This document shows positions 1-7,657 of a stretch of 64,000 nucleotides of DNA, piece by piece; position 1 is the stretch's first letter; every line of letters begins with the position of its first letter. The translations under genes and the position numbers were made by a program. Source of the DNA: Nanobdellota archaeon (GTDB lineage: Archaea > Nanobdellota > Nanobdellia > Woesearchaeales > WJKV01); NCBI GenBank assembly GCA_023133595.1, contig JAGLWF010000002.1, positions 1 to 64,000 of the forward strand. Reading direction: 5' to 3'. The notes below the pieces were generated by a model that worked only from the letters and a program-made list of their open reading frames with translations, was not told where the DNA came from and searched no databases.

Positions 1-98
1 GGACAGATATTCCAGAAGCTATTATTATAGAAAACGCAGCTGCTGCAAAAGCCTACAAGAACTTTTTTGAATTCATGTGGCAGAATGCTAAGAAATAA
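1..98 (+). CDS. C-terminal end of a TrmB-like regulator (partial)
   Basis: The frame opening at base 3 runs without a stop to TAA at 96-98 and encodes about 31 residues that end in an aromatic-rich helix (KAYKNFFEFMWQNAKK). The same kind of ending (F..F...W..(A/M)KK) closes the complete TrmB-family regulator at 24641-25438, so this is probably the last helix of a TrmB-type transcriptional regulator whose body lies outside the window. The assignment rests only on this short similarity. The gene converges on the methyltransferase-like gene that ends at 223. The 124 bases between them are AT-rich and show no clear terminator. Confidence 0.45.
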   Translation, partial: TDIPEAIIIENAAAAKAYKNFFEFMWQNAKK

Positions 99-222
99 TT
101 TTAGTGTCTATAGATATTGTCATGATGATAATAATCCTACACTTGTTTTTTCTCGATGGTCAATTCTGAATACTAAAACAAAGTGTCCTGTACGCACTGC
201 TGAATATATTCTGGATAAAATA

Positions 223-1020
223 TTATTTCAATTTCTGAATCAAACCAACTGTTATCGGAAGAACCTGGGAATCATTGCCAACAAATACAAATGCTTTCGT
301 GATTTCAAATACAGACTGATCCAAAGGATTCAAAAAAGTAAAGAGTTTTGTGTCTTTAGAAACTTTCCCAGCTAACATCTTTGATAATTTCTTTGGATCG
401 TGGTGTGTTAATGACATGAAAATATGTGTATACTCAGAATAATCGTGCGTGTATAAATCATCATTTATTATTTCCATATTATATCCGCTAAACCATTGGG
501 CCCATGCATAAGCTGTACGTACTAGTTCTGGATTTCTCTCGATGCAGACAGTCCTGCATTTTGAAATATAACCAACACGGCAATCACCAGCACCAGCATC
601 ACATAAATATGAATCTTCAGTAACTTCCATCTGTTGCAGAATAAATTCTACTGAACTTATATTAGTTGGCACCCAAACTTCTGCCATACTTTTCAAGAGA
701 TGTGAAGGAACTACACGACCAGCTTCCAAGCTTACTAAATAATAATCAGCAATATTGCCTTTAATATTCAATTCTCCAATTTGAATGTATGTGCATAATG
801 GATGGTTGCGCAATGCTTCTGCATATTTATTATTTGCACTAATTACTTCAATAACTTCACCTTTATGTACAGTGCGCAAGTCAAAGAGAGGCCTTACATC
901 AATGTTTAATTCTTCTATAGCATCGACACTTCCTTTATCATACATCCTTTGCATTGCATCTATATAAGATTCTATTCGTGCACTCCAAGCATTGCATGCT
1001 ATCTTGCCAAGCCTTTTCAT
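223..1020 (-). CDS. Probable SAM-dependent methyltransferase
   Basis: This encodes about 265 residues. The central part reads YLCDAGAGDCRVGYIS, followed by CRTVCIERNPELV. That is the glycine-rich SAM-binding motif I of class I Rossmann methyltransferases with the acidic residue at the end of strand beta-2. A later NDDLYTHDYSEYTHIFMSL segment fits strand beta-4. The substrate cannot be told; similar small archaeal proteins are annotated only as methyltransferases. The frame extends 20 codons upstream to a TTG, but the ATG at 1020 is preferred because a TATA-like element (CTTTTTATATTTT, about 1041-1052) lies 26 nt upstream, the spacing of a leaderless gene. That promoter would lie inside or just before the 3' end of the upstream gene (stop at 1055). 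Confidence 0.6.
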   Translation of the reverse strand: MKRLGKIACNAWSARIESYIDAMQRMYDKGSVDAIEELNIDVRPLFDLRTVHKGEVIEVISANNKYAEALRNHPLCTYIQIGELNIKGNIADYYLVSLEAGRVVPSHLLKSMAEVWVPTNISSVEFILQQMEVTEDSYLCDAGAGDCRVGYISKCRTVCIERNPELVRTAYAWAQWFSGYNMEIINDDLYTHDYSEYTHIFMSLTHHDPKKLSKMLAGKVSKDTKLFTFLNPLDQSVFEITKAFVFVGNDSQVLPITVGLIQKLK

Positions 1021-1054
1021 AATAACAGAAAAAAAAGAGGAAAATATAAAAAGC

Positions 1055-2620
1055 TTATCCTCTTCCGAATATTCTACCAAAGAACCCGAGGATTCTTTCC
1101 ATCATTCCCCGCTGTTCTCTCAGTTCTCTTTCAATGCCTTCTATTTTCTCACCAATGCTCTGGCACATACCATCATGGCATGAATTGCTCACGCATTCGT
1201 AATTATTCTGGCACTGTTCTCTTAACTGTCTTTGCGGTTTCAGTTGCCGACTGACATCACAGAACAATGGCCTTTGTTCACCATTCTCTTTGACCAATCG
1301 TGTTCCGATAGGCAGGCAACTGTCTTCCCACTGGCACCCAGAACATTCTCTTCGGAATTCCACAGGCATTGGCTCAGGCCATGGCATTGGTTCGATGATA
1401 GGTCTGATATGTTTTGCAACGACCGCTTCTTCTTCTGGATATTCAATGTCTGGTCTCTCTTCTACTTCCACAGGCATTGGCCGGGTTCTTCTCCATTCTC
1501 CGCTCAATACTCTGCACTTGTCCCCTTTCTCTTCATACTGCCGCATTAATTCTTCTGGAATCGCCAGCTCAACACGGTTGTATTTCTCGACAAGCATTTG
1601 CTTGAACTCTTCGAGTTCTTCAATGCATCTTTCATAATCCGGATGCACTTCAACAACTTCCACGAAACGATCACATTCTCTTGAGACCTTTTGTTTAATC
1701 TCAGCTTGATCTTCTGGACTCATGCTGATAAAAACATCTTCGCTTACCATATGCTCTTCAAAACATCTGTCGTAGTCGCTTCGCATTGGTCCTGGAGGAA
1801 CCGGGACTGGCCTGCCAAAGCGTTCACCGCAAATTCTCAATCCTTCCTCTCTCAAACTTTTTGCAAGAGGATAATTTCTATCAACTCTCTCGTGATAGTT
1901 TGCGTTTTCAAAATAATTGCTCACGCACTTGTCGTACGTGAGCTCCTGTGCGGGTTGCTCAGGTTCTATAGGTTCTGGTATCGCAACTCTTTCTTCAATA
2001 ATCTCCCCAAGATGCATGGTACAGTACAATTCATTATTATAGATAAAGATCATTCCCATGTAGAGCATTGCCTGGTCATTTAATCTGTAATGAGATCTGT
2101 AACGAGTATCTCCATAACTTTCTGCTTCTTTTGCATTCCTCATCAGGATTATCTCACCGTTCACGCTTACTTTTGCTCCTCCTCTATCCAGAGATTTTAC
2201 AACAATATCATATTCTCTTCCCATCCATGCATATGTTCTGCTGGATCCTTCTTTCATTGCCTGCGCATATGCTCCAGTATAACTTAGTGAAGGGACTCTT
2301 GGAACAGCATCAATATAGAATTCTACTTTATCACCTGCAGCATCTATCAATCCGATCTCAGACAGGTCTGCCAGAAAATCCCATTGCCCAACTTCAATGA
2401 GATTTGTCACTTCACCATTGACTTTGAATTTTGCGCTTCTCTCATATACTCCGATCAAACTAACTTCATATACAGTAGCACCTACCTGCACTTCTTTTCT
2501 TTCTCCCATAGCTAATGAAGCACCAACAGCAGCATCAACAGAATTATACGCAGCTGTCGCGCCTATTGTGGTTGCCAAAAACATTGCGATCACAAGCAAT
2601 GCAAACATAATCTTTTTCAT
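1055..2620 (-). CDS. Secreted cysteine-rich protein, unknown function
   Basis: This encodes 521 residues starting with a clear signal peptide (KK, then a hydrophobic run to about residue 22, ending GATAAY). The first 200 residues look like beta-rich repeats: two similar blocks each contain a V.V.SL/SLIG segment followed by A.(F/V).VNGE. The middle (about 225-420) is charged and rich in Pro, Glu and Met, with spaced cysteines (YD.C, YERC). The C-terminal 100 residues hold a dense cysteine cluster (ECSGCQWEDSCLP and CQNNYECVSNSCHDGMCQ) resembling the disulfide knots seen in secreted proteins of small archaea. GGGGTGA lies just before the ATG, and a TATA-like AATATATAATA sits near 2670. Its role is unknown; it is probably displayed at the cell surface. 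Confidence 0.7.
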   Translation of the reverse strand: MKKIMFALLVIAMFLATTIGATAAYNSVDAAVGASLAMGERKEVQVGATVYEVSLIGVYERSAKFKVNGEVTNLIEVGQWDFLADLSEIGLIDAAGDKVEFYIDAVPRVPSLSYTGAYAQAMKEGSSRTYAWMGREYDIVVKSLDRGGAKVSVNGEIILMRNAKEAESYGDTRYRSHYRLNDQAMLYMGMIFIYNNELYCTMHLGEIIEERVAIPEPIEPEQPAQELTYDKCVSNYFENANYHERVDRNYPLAKSLREEGLRICGERFGRPVPVPPGPMRSDYDRCFEEHMVSEDVFISMSPEDQAEIKQKVSRECDRFVEVVEVHPDYERCIEELEEFKQMLVEKYNRVELAIPEELMRQYEEKGDKCRVLSGEWRRTRPMPVEVEERPDIEYPEEEAVVAKHIRPIIEPMPWPEPMPVEFRRECSGCQWEDSCLPIGTRLVKENGEQRPLFCDVSRQLKPQRQLREQCQNNYECVSNSCHDGMCQSIGEKIEGIERELREQRGMMERILGFFGRIFGRG

Positions 2621-2758
2621 GGTTTTTCACCCCCGGCCTTTAGCCAGTGATGTAGTATAGGCGTGACAAATATATAATACTTCAGCGGATCAAGAATTAT
2701 AAACTCAAACAATCTGCACCCAATCAAGAGAACAAGGCCAATTTCGTGCCCATTTCCA

Positions 2759-3715
2759 CTATTTTCCTAAGAACCAGCTTGTTAGTTTGATCTGAATAGC
2801 TTTTCCTTCCTTTTGTATTGTGATGACCCTCTTTCTCTGCAAGGATTCCAATAATCTAGCCAGGGATGTACGGGGCATGCCTAAAGAATGTCTGATCTTT
2901 GCCTGGTAGGACTGGTTGTTATTGCTCATAAGAAATGAGACAATCTCTTTCTCTTTCTTGCCTAAAGTCTGCATGATGTCATCGCTTCGCCTGCTTACCT
3001 TCTCTTCTTTCATTTCTTCTTTCTTCTCTGCTTTCTTCACTAATTTTTCTTTGGGAGTCTTTTTCTTCAGCTTGTATTGTGTGAAAAATATAAGGACTGC
3101 AAATATCATAATCACAACTATTCCAAAAGATGTCAATGAACCTCTGCTGGGAAGCTTCTTCAGGATTGTCTTGTCCAGTTTGATCTCAACATCTTTAAGA
3201 TCACCTTTTTCCAGGTCCAGTGAGACATATCCCATTGCACTGCCATAGTTTGCAAATATCTTGCAGTGGCCGACACCGATTATGTTCATGTTGAATGATC
3301 CGAACTTATCAGTTTTTGCAGGGCACACCTTGATCTCATTGCATTCGCACTTCAGTTCTGCGCCACTCACTACATTGTCCAAAGTGTCTTTTACTAATCC
3401 TTTCAGTGTAGCTGTTGGTGTCAGGTAAATCACATTGCCAGAAATATCTGTGAGAGTGAAACTGGCATAATAATCAATTCCGGGTGTGGAAGGATTGTCT
3501 GCTACAATCTCAACAATGTCATACTCGCCAAGGTCAAGGTCAATATTTTCAGCCTCAGGAAAAACCAGAGATTTCTCTCCTATCTTGACATAGCTGATGA
3601 CATCTGTAATTTTTTCATTTGTATTAAGATCCTTCAGAGTATATGTCTCTGCAGATACAGAGACTGAAAAGATTACAAGAAACAATGCAAGTATCGCTAT
3701 CGTATATACTTTCAT
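2759..3715 (-). CDS. Membrane-anchored winged-helix (MarR-like) protein
   Basis: This encodes 318 residues. Order: signal peptide (1-22); an extracellular part with a carboxypeptidase-regulatory-like beta domain (about 100-170: TLKGLVKDTLDNVVSGAELKC, then DKFGSFNMNI) and two Cys pairs; one transmembrane segment (about 197-215, FGIVVIMIFAVLIFF); a Lys/Glu-rich linker; and a C-terminal winged helix (about 245-318: KKEKEIVSFL, QAKIRHSLGMPRTSLARLLESLQRKRVI, then a basic wing). The DNA-binding domain is therefore cytoplasmic and tethered to an outside domain, as in one-component membrane regulators. Start supported by a TATA-like TTTTATAAAC about 30 nt upstream. Ligand and target genes are unknown. 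The paralogue pair upstream on the same strand may be functionally linked, but nothing shows it. Confidence 0.75.
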   Translation of the reverse strand: MKVYTIAILALFLVIFSVSVSAETYTLKDLNTNEKITDVISYVKIGEKSLVFPEAENIDLDLGEYDIVEIVADNPSTPGIDYYASFTLTDISGNVIYLTPTATLKGLVKDTLDNVVSGAELKCECNEIKVCPAKTDKFGSFNMNIIGVGHCKIFANYGSAMGYVSLDLEKGDLKDVEIKLDKTILKKLPSRGSLTSFGIVVIMIFAVLIFFTQYKLKKKTPKEKLVKKAEKKEEMKEEKVSRRSDDIMQTLGKKEKEIVSFLMSNNNQSYQAKIRHSLGMPRTSLARLLESLQRKRVITIQKEGKAIQIKLTSWFLGK

Positions 3716-3757
3716 AATCTTACATCCAGGATAAGATTGTTTATAAAAGTATCGAGA

Positions 3758-4411
3758 TTATTCTTCTGTATTAGGATGGTTAAGATCCCTTATCTCTGCA
3801 TAGAACTCTTCTGCATCTTTGAGAGATCGATCATACATCATTATGTTGGAGAAAGCTCTCAAGCATGCCTGTGCGCATAGTTCGTAGTCTCTTTCTTGTG
3901 CTGTTCGCGGTAACCTTGGGAATTTATTGTCAGGAACAAATGTCTTTTCAAATTCAGTGTTCCTATCTCTTAATGTTTCCCAATCTCTTCTCCGGACAGC
4001 AAGTATCATTTCTGATATTGCATTGTATCTTTTCTGCACTACTTCTCTTGAAGCAATAATTGCTATGACCATTAATTTATCCAGGCCTTCTTCGCCATCA
4101 GAGCCTATTACTACATCCTTTTCAGCATCACCATTTGCATACCAAACCATCCTGGATATTCTGCGTTCTTCAGGTTTAGTAGAGATCTCTAATATTTCTC
4201 CTCCACAGTCAAGAGGTATAGAATCTTCACAATACGGAACAAGTATCCCAATCTTAATGCTGTAGGTAAGTGGTTCAGGACCCACAGGTTCTATGTGAAC
4301 CTCATATCCTGTATTCAACATTGTTGCAAGACGTTCAAGTCCCCATTTTGATACTGGCGCTTCCCGGAACCTAAGTCTTCCAGATCCTCCGCTTCCTCCA
4401 CCGTTCACCAT
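3758..4411 (-). CDS. Unknown protein, paralogue of the next gene upstream
   Basis: This encodes 217 residues with no recognised domain. It opens with a Gly/Ser-rich stretch. The rest aligns end to end with the neighbour at 4411-5058: KWGLERLATMLNTGYEVHIEP against EWGIETLSNLHDIGYNVWVTP, then LMVIAIIAS..VVQKRYNAI against LIVIAMPAS.YLVHQRYEIL, and a final ERDYELCAQACLRAF against ETEYDNCRQSCLLSC. The pair therefore arose by tandem duplication. The predicted protein is soluble and alpha/beta, with a conserved C...C pair near the C-terminus. Its ATG overlaps the stop of the upstream copy by one base (TAATG), so the two are probably translated together. Confidence 0.65.
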   Translation of the reverse strand: MVNGGGSGGSGRLRFREAPVSKWGLERLATMLNTGYEVHIEPVGPEPLTYSIKIGILVPYCEDSIPLDCGGEILEISTKPEERRISRMVWYANGDAEKDVVIGSDGEEGLDKLMVIAIIASREVVQKRYNAISEMILAVRRRDWETLRDRNTEFEKTFVPDNKFPRLPRTAQERDYELCAQACLRAFSNIMMYDRSLKDAEEFYAEIRDLNHPNTEE

Positions 4412-5058
4412 TATGAATCCCCCTCGGGATCCACGAATTTAGCAAATTGTTTTTCAGCGTGTGCAATAGCTATGTCACGATCATCGACAAACATTGTGCA
4501 CGATAATAAACAAGATTGTCTGCAATTGTCGTATTCTGTCTCTACTCTGGTGCGGGGAAGAACATCTATATCAGGCATAGTCTTTTCAAACTGTTTGTTC
4601 AATACATCAAGTGACCGAGTATCCTCAGCATTCGCAGCTGTGATCATATTTTCTAATATTTCATATCTTTGATGCACCAGATAATTACTCGCAGGCATTG
4701 CAATGACAATAAGATCATCAAATCTATTATCCTCTTCAATACGCATAGCAATTTCATCTTTAGTATACCAATACATCTCAAAATACGGAGTCCAGTCAAC
4801 ACTTTTAGGCTCGAACTCAAATTCTTCAATGCATCCTTTTCTGTTTGGAAGTACTGTAAATCTTCCCTTGCCTTGACCGCAGCAGACACCACCATCACAA
4901 CCTCGGCCACAGGTAGAGCTCTCATAACCAAGAGTTTTTTTAGGAGTTACCCAAACATTATATCCTATATCATGCAAATTAGAAAGAGTCTCGATACCCC
5001 ACTCTGCCATTGTCCTTCTTTCCAGAACTTTGAAATCAATCGTGCTTGGCTTTTGCAT
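4411..5058 (-). CDS. Unknown protein with cysteine cluster, first of a tandem pair
   Basis: This encodes 215 residues, homologous over its whole length to the downstream protein at 3758-4411. It differs by an inserted cysteine cluster (about residues 50-61, CGRGCDGGVCCG) that could bind a metal or Fe-S centre; the other copy has only a single Cys pair there. The C-terminal part also has more cysteines (DNCRQSCLLSC). No family recognised. A TATA-like TTTATATATTC lies about 30 nt upstream of the ATG, so this is the first gene of a two-gene transcript. Confidence 0.65.
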   Translation of the reverse strand: MQKPSTIDFKVLERRTMAEWGIETLSNLHDIGYNVWVTPKKTLGYESSTCGRGCDGGVCCGQGKGRFTVLPNRKGCIEEFEFEPKSVDWTPYFEMYWYTKDEIAMRIEEDNRFDDLIVIAMPASNYLVHQRYEILENMITAANAEDTRSLDVLNKQFEKTMPDIDVLPRTRVETEYDNCRQSCLLSCTMFVDDRDIAIAHAEKQFAKFVDPEGDS

Positions 5059-5171
5059 TTTACTTTGAATGTATTTTCAATAATGAATATATAAAACTTC
5101 TGCTGTAGCATTTATAAAAGCAAATCTTTAAATACGCAAATATCCTGATTAAATACATCAGGAGGATTACA

Positions 5172-5426
5172 ATGGCAGAACGAAAAACAAAGAAAACAAA
5201 AGTTGCAAAACCTAAAAAGGAAAAAACAAGAGAAGTTAGTTGGGTATTGACTGTTATCATGTCAGCTGTGTTTGGTCAACTGGGTGTTGACAGGTTTATC
5301 ATGGGTCATATTGGCTGGGGAATCCTAAAACTTGTGACACTAGGCGGCTTGGGAATCTGGTGGCTGATAGATTTAGTATTGATAGCTACAAAACATGAAT
5401 TCAAGGGCGTCAAATGGGTTGAATAA
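5172..5426 (+). CDS. TM2-domain small membrane protein
   Basis: This encodes 84 residues. A strongly basic N-terminus (about 23 residues, rich in KTK/KKEK) is followed by two transmembrane helices joined by a short turn: VLTVIMSAVFGQLGVDRFIMG, then GILKLVTLGGLGIWWLIDLVLIA. The G..GVDRF..G and GIWWLID motifs define the TM2 domain. TM2 proteins are found in all domains and have no agreed biochemical role. An AGGAGG Shine-Dalgarno sits 7 nt before the ATG and a TATA-like TCTTTAAATAC about 35 nt upstream, so this gene has a short leader rather than being leaderless. A T-run follows the stop. Confidence 0.85.
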   Translation: MAERKTKKTKVAKPKKEKTREVSWVLTVIMSAVFGQLGVDRFIMGHIGWGILKLVTLGGLGIWWLIDLVLIATKHEFKGVKWVE

Positions 5427-5530
5427 ACCCTTTTTTTCCTCTATTTCTATATACAAACTATAGATAAATTTATAAATCAGGAAATTACTTCCTATATAGA
5501 TTAAGCCTAAATACAAAGGAGGTGACGTAT

Positions 5531-5725
5531 ATGGCAAAAGACACACTAAATTTAATTTCTGTGATTCTATGTTTGATTGCTGCAATCAATCTGGGACTTG
5601 TTGGTCTGTTCAAGTATAATATACTTGCAACAATCTTCGGAGGAATCCCAATACTAGAAATGATAATCTACATTATCATTGGATTAGCAGGTCTATACAT
5701 GTTGTATGGTCTATTTAAGAAATAA
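5531..5725 (+). CDS. DUF378-family small membrane protein
   Basis: This encodes 64 residues with two transmembrane helices: LISVILCLIAAINLGLVGLF and IIYIIIGLAGLYMLYGLF. The AINLGLVGLF motif followed by IIYIIIGLAGLY is the signature of the DUF378 (YuzA-like) family, common in bacteria and of unknown function. A GTG nine bases upstream is in frame, but the ATG at 5531 is preferred because GGAGGTGA ends 5 nt before it and covers that GTG. A TATA-like AATTTATAAATC lies near 5467. It is transcribed separately from the TM2 gene, about 100 bp upstream. Confidence 0.85.
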   Translation: MAKDTLNLISVILCLIAAINLGLVGLFKYNILATIFGGIPILEMIIYIIIGLAGLYMLYGLFKK

Positions 5726-5750
5726 ATTTATTTCTTATTTTCTTTTTTCT

Positions 5751-6239
5751 TTATACAGCTTCAGGATATCTAGCCCTTATTTCAGCAAGAAGACATTTTC
5801 TGGCTGGATTTGTTTTGCGATACATTGAATATCTTCCTGAATTTGCAAAAGACCGTCTAAGTATTGCCATCTGATCAACAGATTTTCCGCAAGCATCCAG
5901 AGATCCTCCCACTACAAACTTTGAAACTGCAGGATACTGCTCAAGAAGAAAATATAAGCCTGACAATCTTCTCTTGAATTCTGGAAGTGTAGTTTCTCTG
6001 AATATTCTCAATTCTTCTGCTGGAAATCTTGCATCCAATTTATCCAGGTCCATCTCTGCAAAACGGTCTTCAAGTAACTTATATGTTTCTCTGCATTTAC
6101 TGATCTCGTCTCTAAAGTCTTTCTCATCTTTACCCAGACTCTCTTCGATCCATTGCAGATTGCAAGAGAAAATAGAACCAACACTCATGAAATCACCGAC
6201 ATCAATCATGTGCCATAATTTTTTTTCATCTGGATCCAT
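5751..6239 (-). CDS. Unknown helical protein
   Basis: This encodes about 162 residues, predicted mostly alpha-helical and soluble, with charged amphipathic stretches (DEISKCRETYKLLEDRFAEMDLDKLDARFPAEELRIF) and an Arg-rich end. No domain recognised. The frame extends eight codons further upstream, but the ATG at 6239 is chosen because AAAGGT sits 4 nt before it. With that start the gene overlaps the 3' end of the 403-residue gene by 14 bases, so both probably share one transcript and act together. Confidence 0.6.
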   Translation of the reverse strand: MDPDEKKLWHMIDVGDFMSVGSIFSCNLQWIEESLGKDEKDFRDEISKCRETYKLLEDRFAEMDLDKLDARFPAEELRIFRETTLPEFKRRLSGLYFLLEQYPAVSKFVVGGSLDACGKSVDQMAILRRSFANSGRYSMYRKTNPARKCLLAEIRARYPEAV

Positions 6240-7437
6240 TTTTACCTTTAGAACCATTACCATTAGAGCCTAAAGCATAGAATACCTGCATCACATTGCC
6301 AAAAGCATCTGGGATGTAAGCAGCAGACTCATAAAGTTCTGTTTTTTGCTCTAGCTCTGTCAGAACATCTTTCATACCATATTTAGTTCTGCCTTTTCTA
6401 TCTACTCTTCGGTCTGTCTTCATTGCCTGGAAAAACTTTGCTCTTCTCAGGATACTTTTCATCAGATTTTCTTGATTTGTTGGATCATAGAAATATTCAG
6501 CAAAAAGATTTGATAGATTGTCAACCATATCAAGGATCTGTGTTTTTGTTGAAGAGTTAGGACTTCTGCAAGTAGTTTCAATTGTTTCAGGAGAAATCCG
6601 ATCTTTGTTGTATACTTTTGCAGCCTGGATTGTAACATCGATTGCTAACTTACGAGCAGCATTAATAGCAAGATCATATTGTTGTGCCTTTGCTTCTAAT
6701 TCAGTAAGTTTTTCTCTTAGTGATTCTCTTTGGTCTTCTAATTCCCTAAGCTGGTCTTTTACAAAATATAGACTCGCTTTCATCTTTTCATCAACTGAAT
6801 TGTTATTATGTAATCTTTTGTACATAGCAAATTCTTTGATAAACGGTCTCATTCTCTCATTTACTTTTTCGATTTCTTCACTTTTTCTCTTCACTTGACC
6901 CAGTTTCTGTCTCTGAAGGGCTGTGAAAAAACCAGTGTAAGCCAAAATGGTATAGTGCAGATAACAGTCTCTGTTCTCTTTTACTTTTTTAAGTCCTGCT
7001 TCAGATGAATCAATAACATTTCCATTTGATCTGTCAATCTGAGCATTGATGCAGAAATTAGGATGCATTCCCATCTCTAGATAATTATTGATAACCTGTA
7101 CCTCATTTAAGTATGGTTTGACATCTTCTTTTATTGTGAATTTCACGCCCATAGCAGTGTCTTCCATTTCTCTTCCGTAAGGTTTTGGCCAGTAGATTGT
7201 CTTATTGACTTCAGATTTTTTTGCTGCCTGTAATTGTTCGTTTACAAATCTCTTGATATCTACTAATCTCTCTTTTGATCTGAGAACTTTCGGAAGTGAA
7301 GCACCGCAGATAAGCTTGATACCGTGCCAGCTTTCATTCTCAACCATCTCAATGACTTGAGTGTCAACACTAGAGATCCTTCTAGTTGTATTCTCGTCTG
7401 CTTTGTCAAAAAAATTATCGAGGCCAGTCAATTTCAT
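6226..7437 (-). CDS. Unknown coiled-coil protein
   Basis: This encodes 403 residues. A mixed N-terminal part (1-180) includes YWPKPYGREMEDTAMGVKFTIKEDVKPYL and a Cys residue in IKLICGASLPK. A long coiled coil follows (about 180-265: QRQKLGQVKRKSEEIEKVNERM, then KDQLRELEDQRESLREKLTELEAKAQQ). A helical C-terminal half ends in a Gly/Asn/Ser-rich tail. I do not recognise the family and see no nucleotide-binding motif, so an ATPase or nuclease role has no support. A perfect palindrome (7449-7469) overlaps the expected TATA position and may be the operator of this two-gene operon. Confidence 0.6.
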   Translation of the reverse strand: MKLTGLDNFFDKADENTTRRISSVDTQVIEMVENESWHGIKLICGASLPKVLRSKERLVDIKRFVNEQLQAAKKSEVNKTIYWPKPYGREMEDTAMGVKFTIKEDVKPYLNEVQVINNYLEMGMHPNFCINAQIDRSNGNVIDSSEAGLKKVKENRDCYLHYTILAYTGFFTALQRQKLGQVKRKSEEIEKVNERMRPFIKEFAMYKRLHNNNSVDEKMKASLYFVKDQLRELEDQRESLREKLTELEAKAQQYDLAINAARKLAIDVTIQAAKVYNKDRISPETIETTCRSPNSSTKTQILDMVDNLSNLFAEYFYDPTNQENLMKSILRRAKFFQAMKTDRRVDRKGRTKYGMKDVLTELEQKTELYESAAYIPDAFGNVMQVFYALGSNGNGSKGKNGSR

Positions 7438-7448
7438 TTTATCATATG

Positions 7449-7469
7449 GTGTTTATTATTAATAAACAC
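7449..7469. promoter_or_regulatory. 21-bp perfect palindrome over the promoter
   Basis: Arms GTGTTTATTA and TAATAAACAC flank one central T. Read on the minus strand it contains TTTATTAATA at about -26 relative to the ATG at 7437, the usual place of a TATA box in this window. A protein bound here would block TBP, so this is a candidate operator. It could also simply be a palindromic TATA region. Confidence 0.4.
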
Positions 7470-7490
7470 ACTTTCGTATATCGCATTAAA

Positions 7491-7554
7491 AAAGCTCATT
7501 TTGAGCTTCTTTGAATTTTTAAAGCTTTATTTTTGCCTATAACCCTTTATAGGC
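7491..7554. terminator. Two perfect hairpins between alaS and the coiled-coil operon
   Basis: The first hairpin pairs AAGCTCA (7491-7497) with TGAGCTT (7502-7508). The second pairs GCCTATAA (7535-7542) with TTATAGGC (7547-7554). Both lie in the 220-bp gap upstream of the minus-strand gene at 7437 and downstream of the alaS stop, each followed by A- or T-rich sequence. A terminator or transcript-end role for alaS is one option. A further TATA-like CTTTATAAAAC near 7600 shows no gene behind it. Confidence 0.3.
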
Positions 7555-7657
7555 TGAAAATAGGCTTTATAATGCCGATTATATATAGAAAAAAGATAGT
7601 CCTTTATAAAACTTTGGTATTTTTGTCACTACGTAGAGGCAACATACCCCCTTCATT

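Noticed and set aside
121-210. Possible C/D-box small RNA (ATGATGA, then CTGA)
   Set aside because: The distances between the boxes are wrong and no C'/D' pair is present; chance matches in AT-rich sequence.
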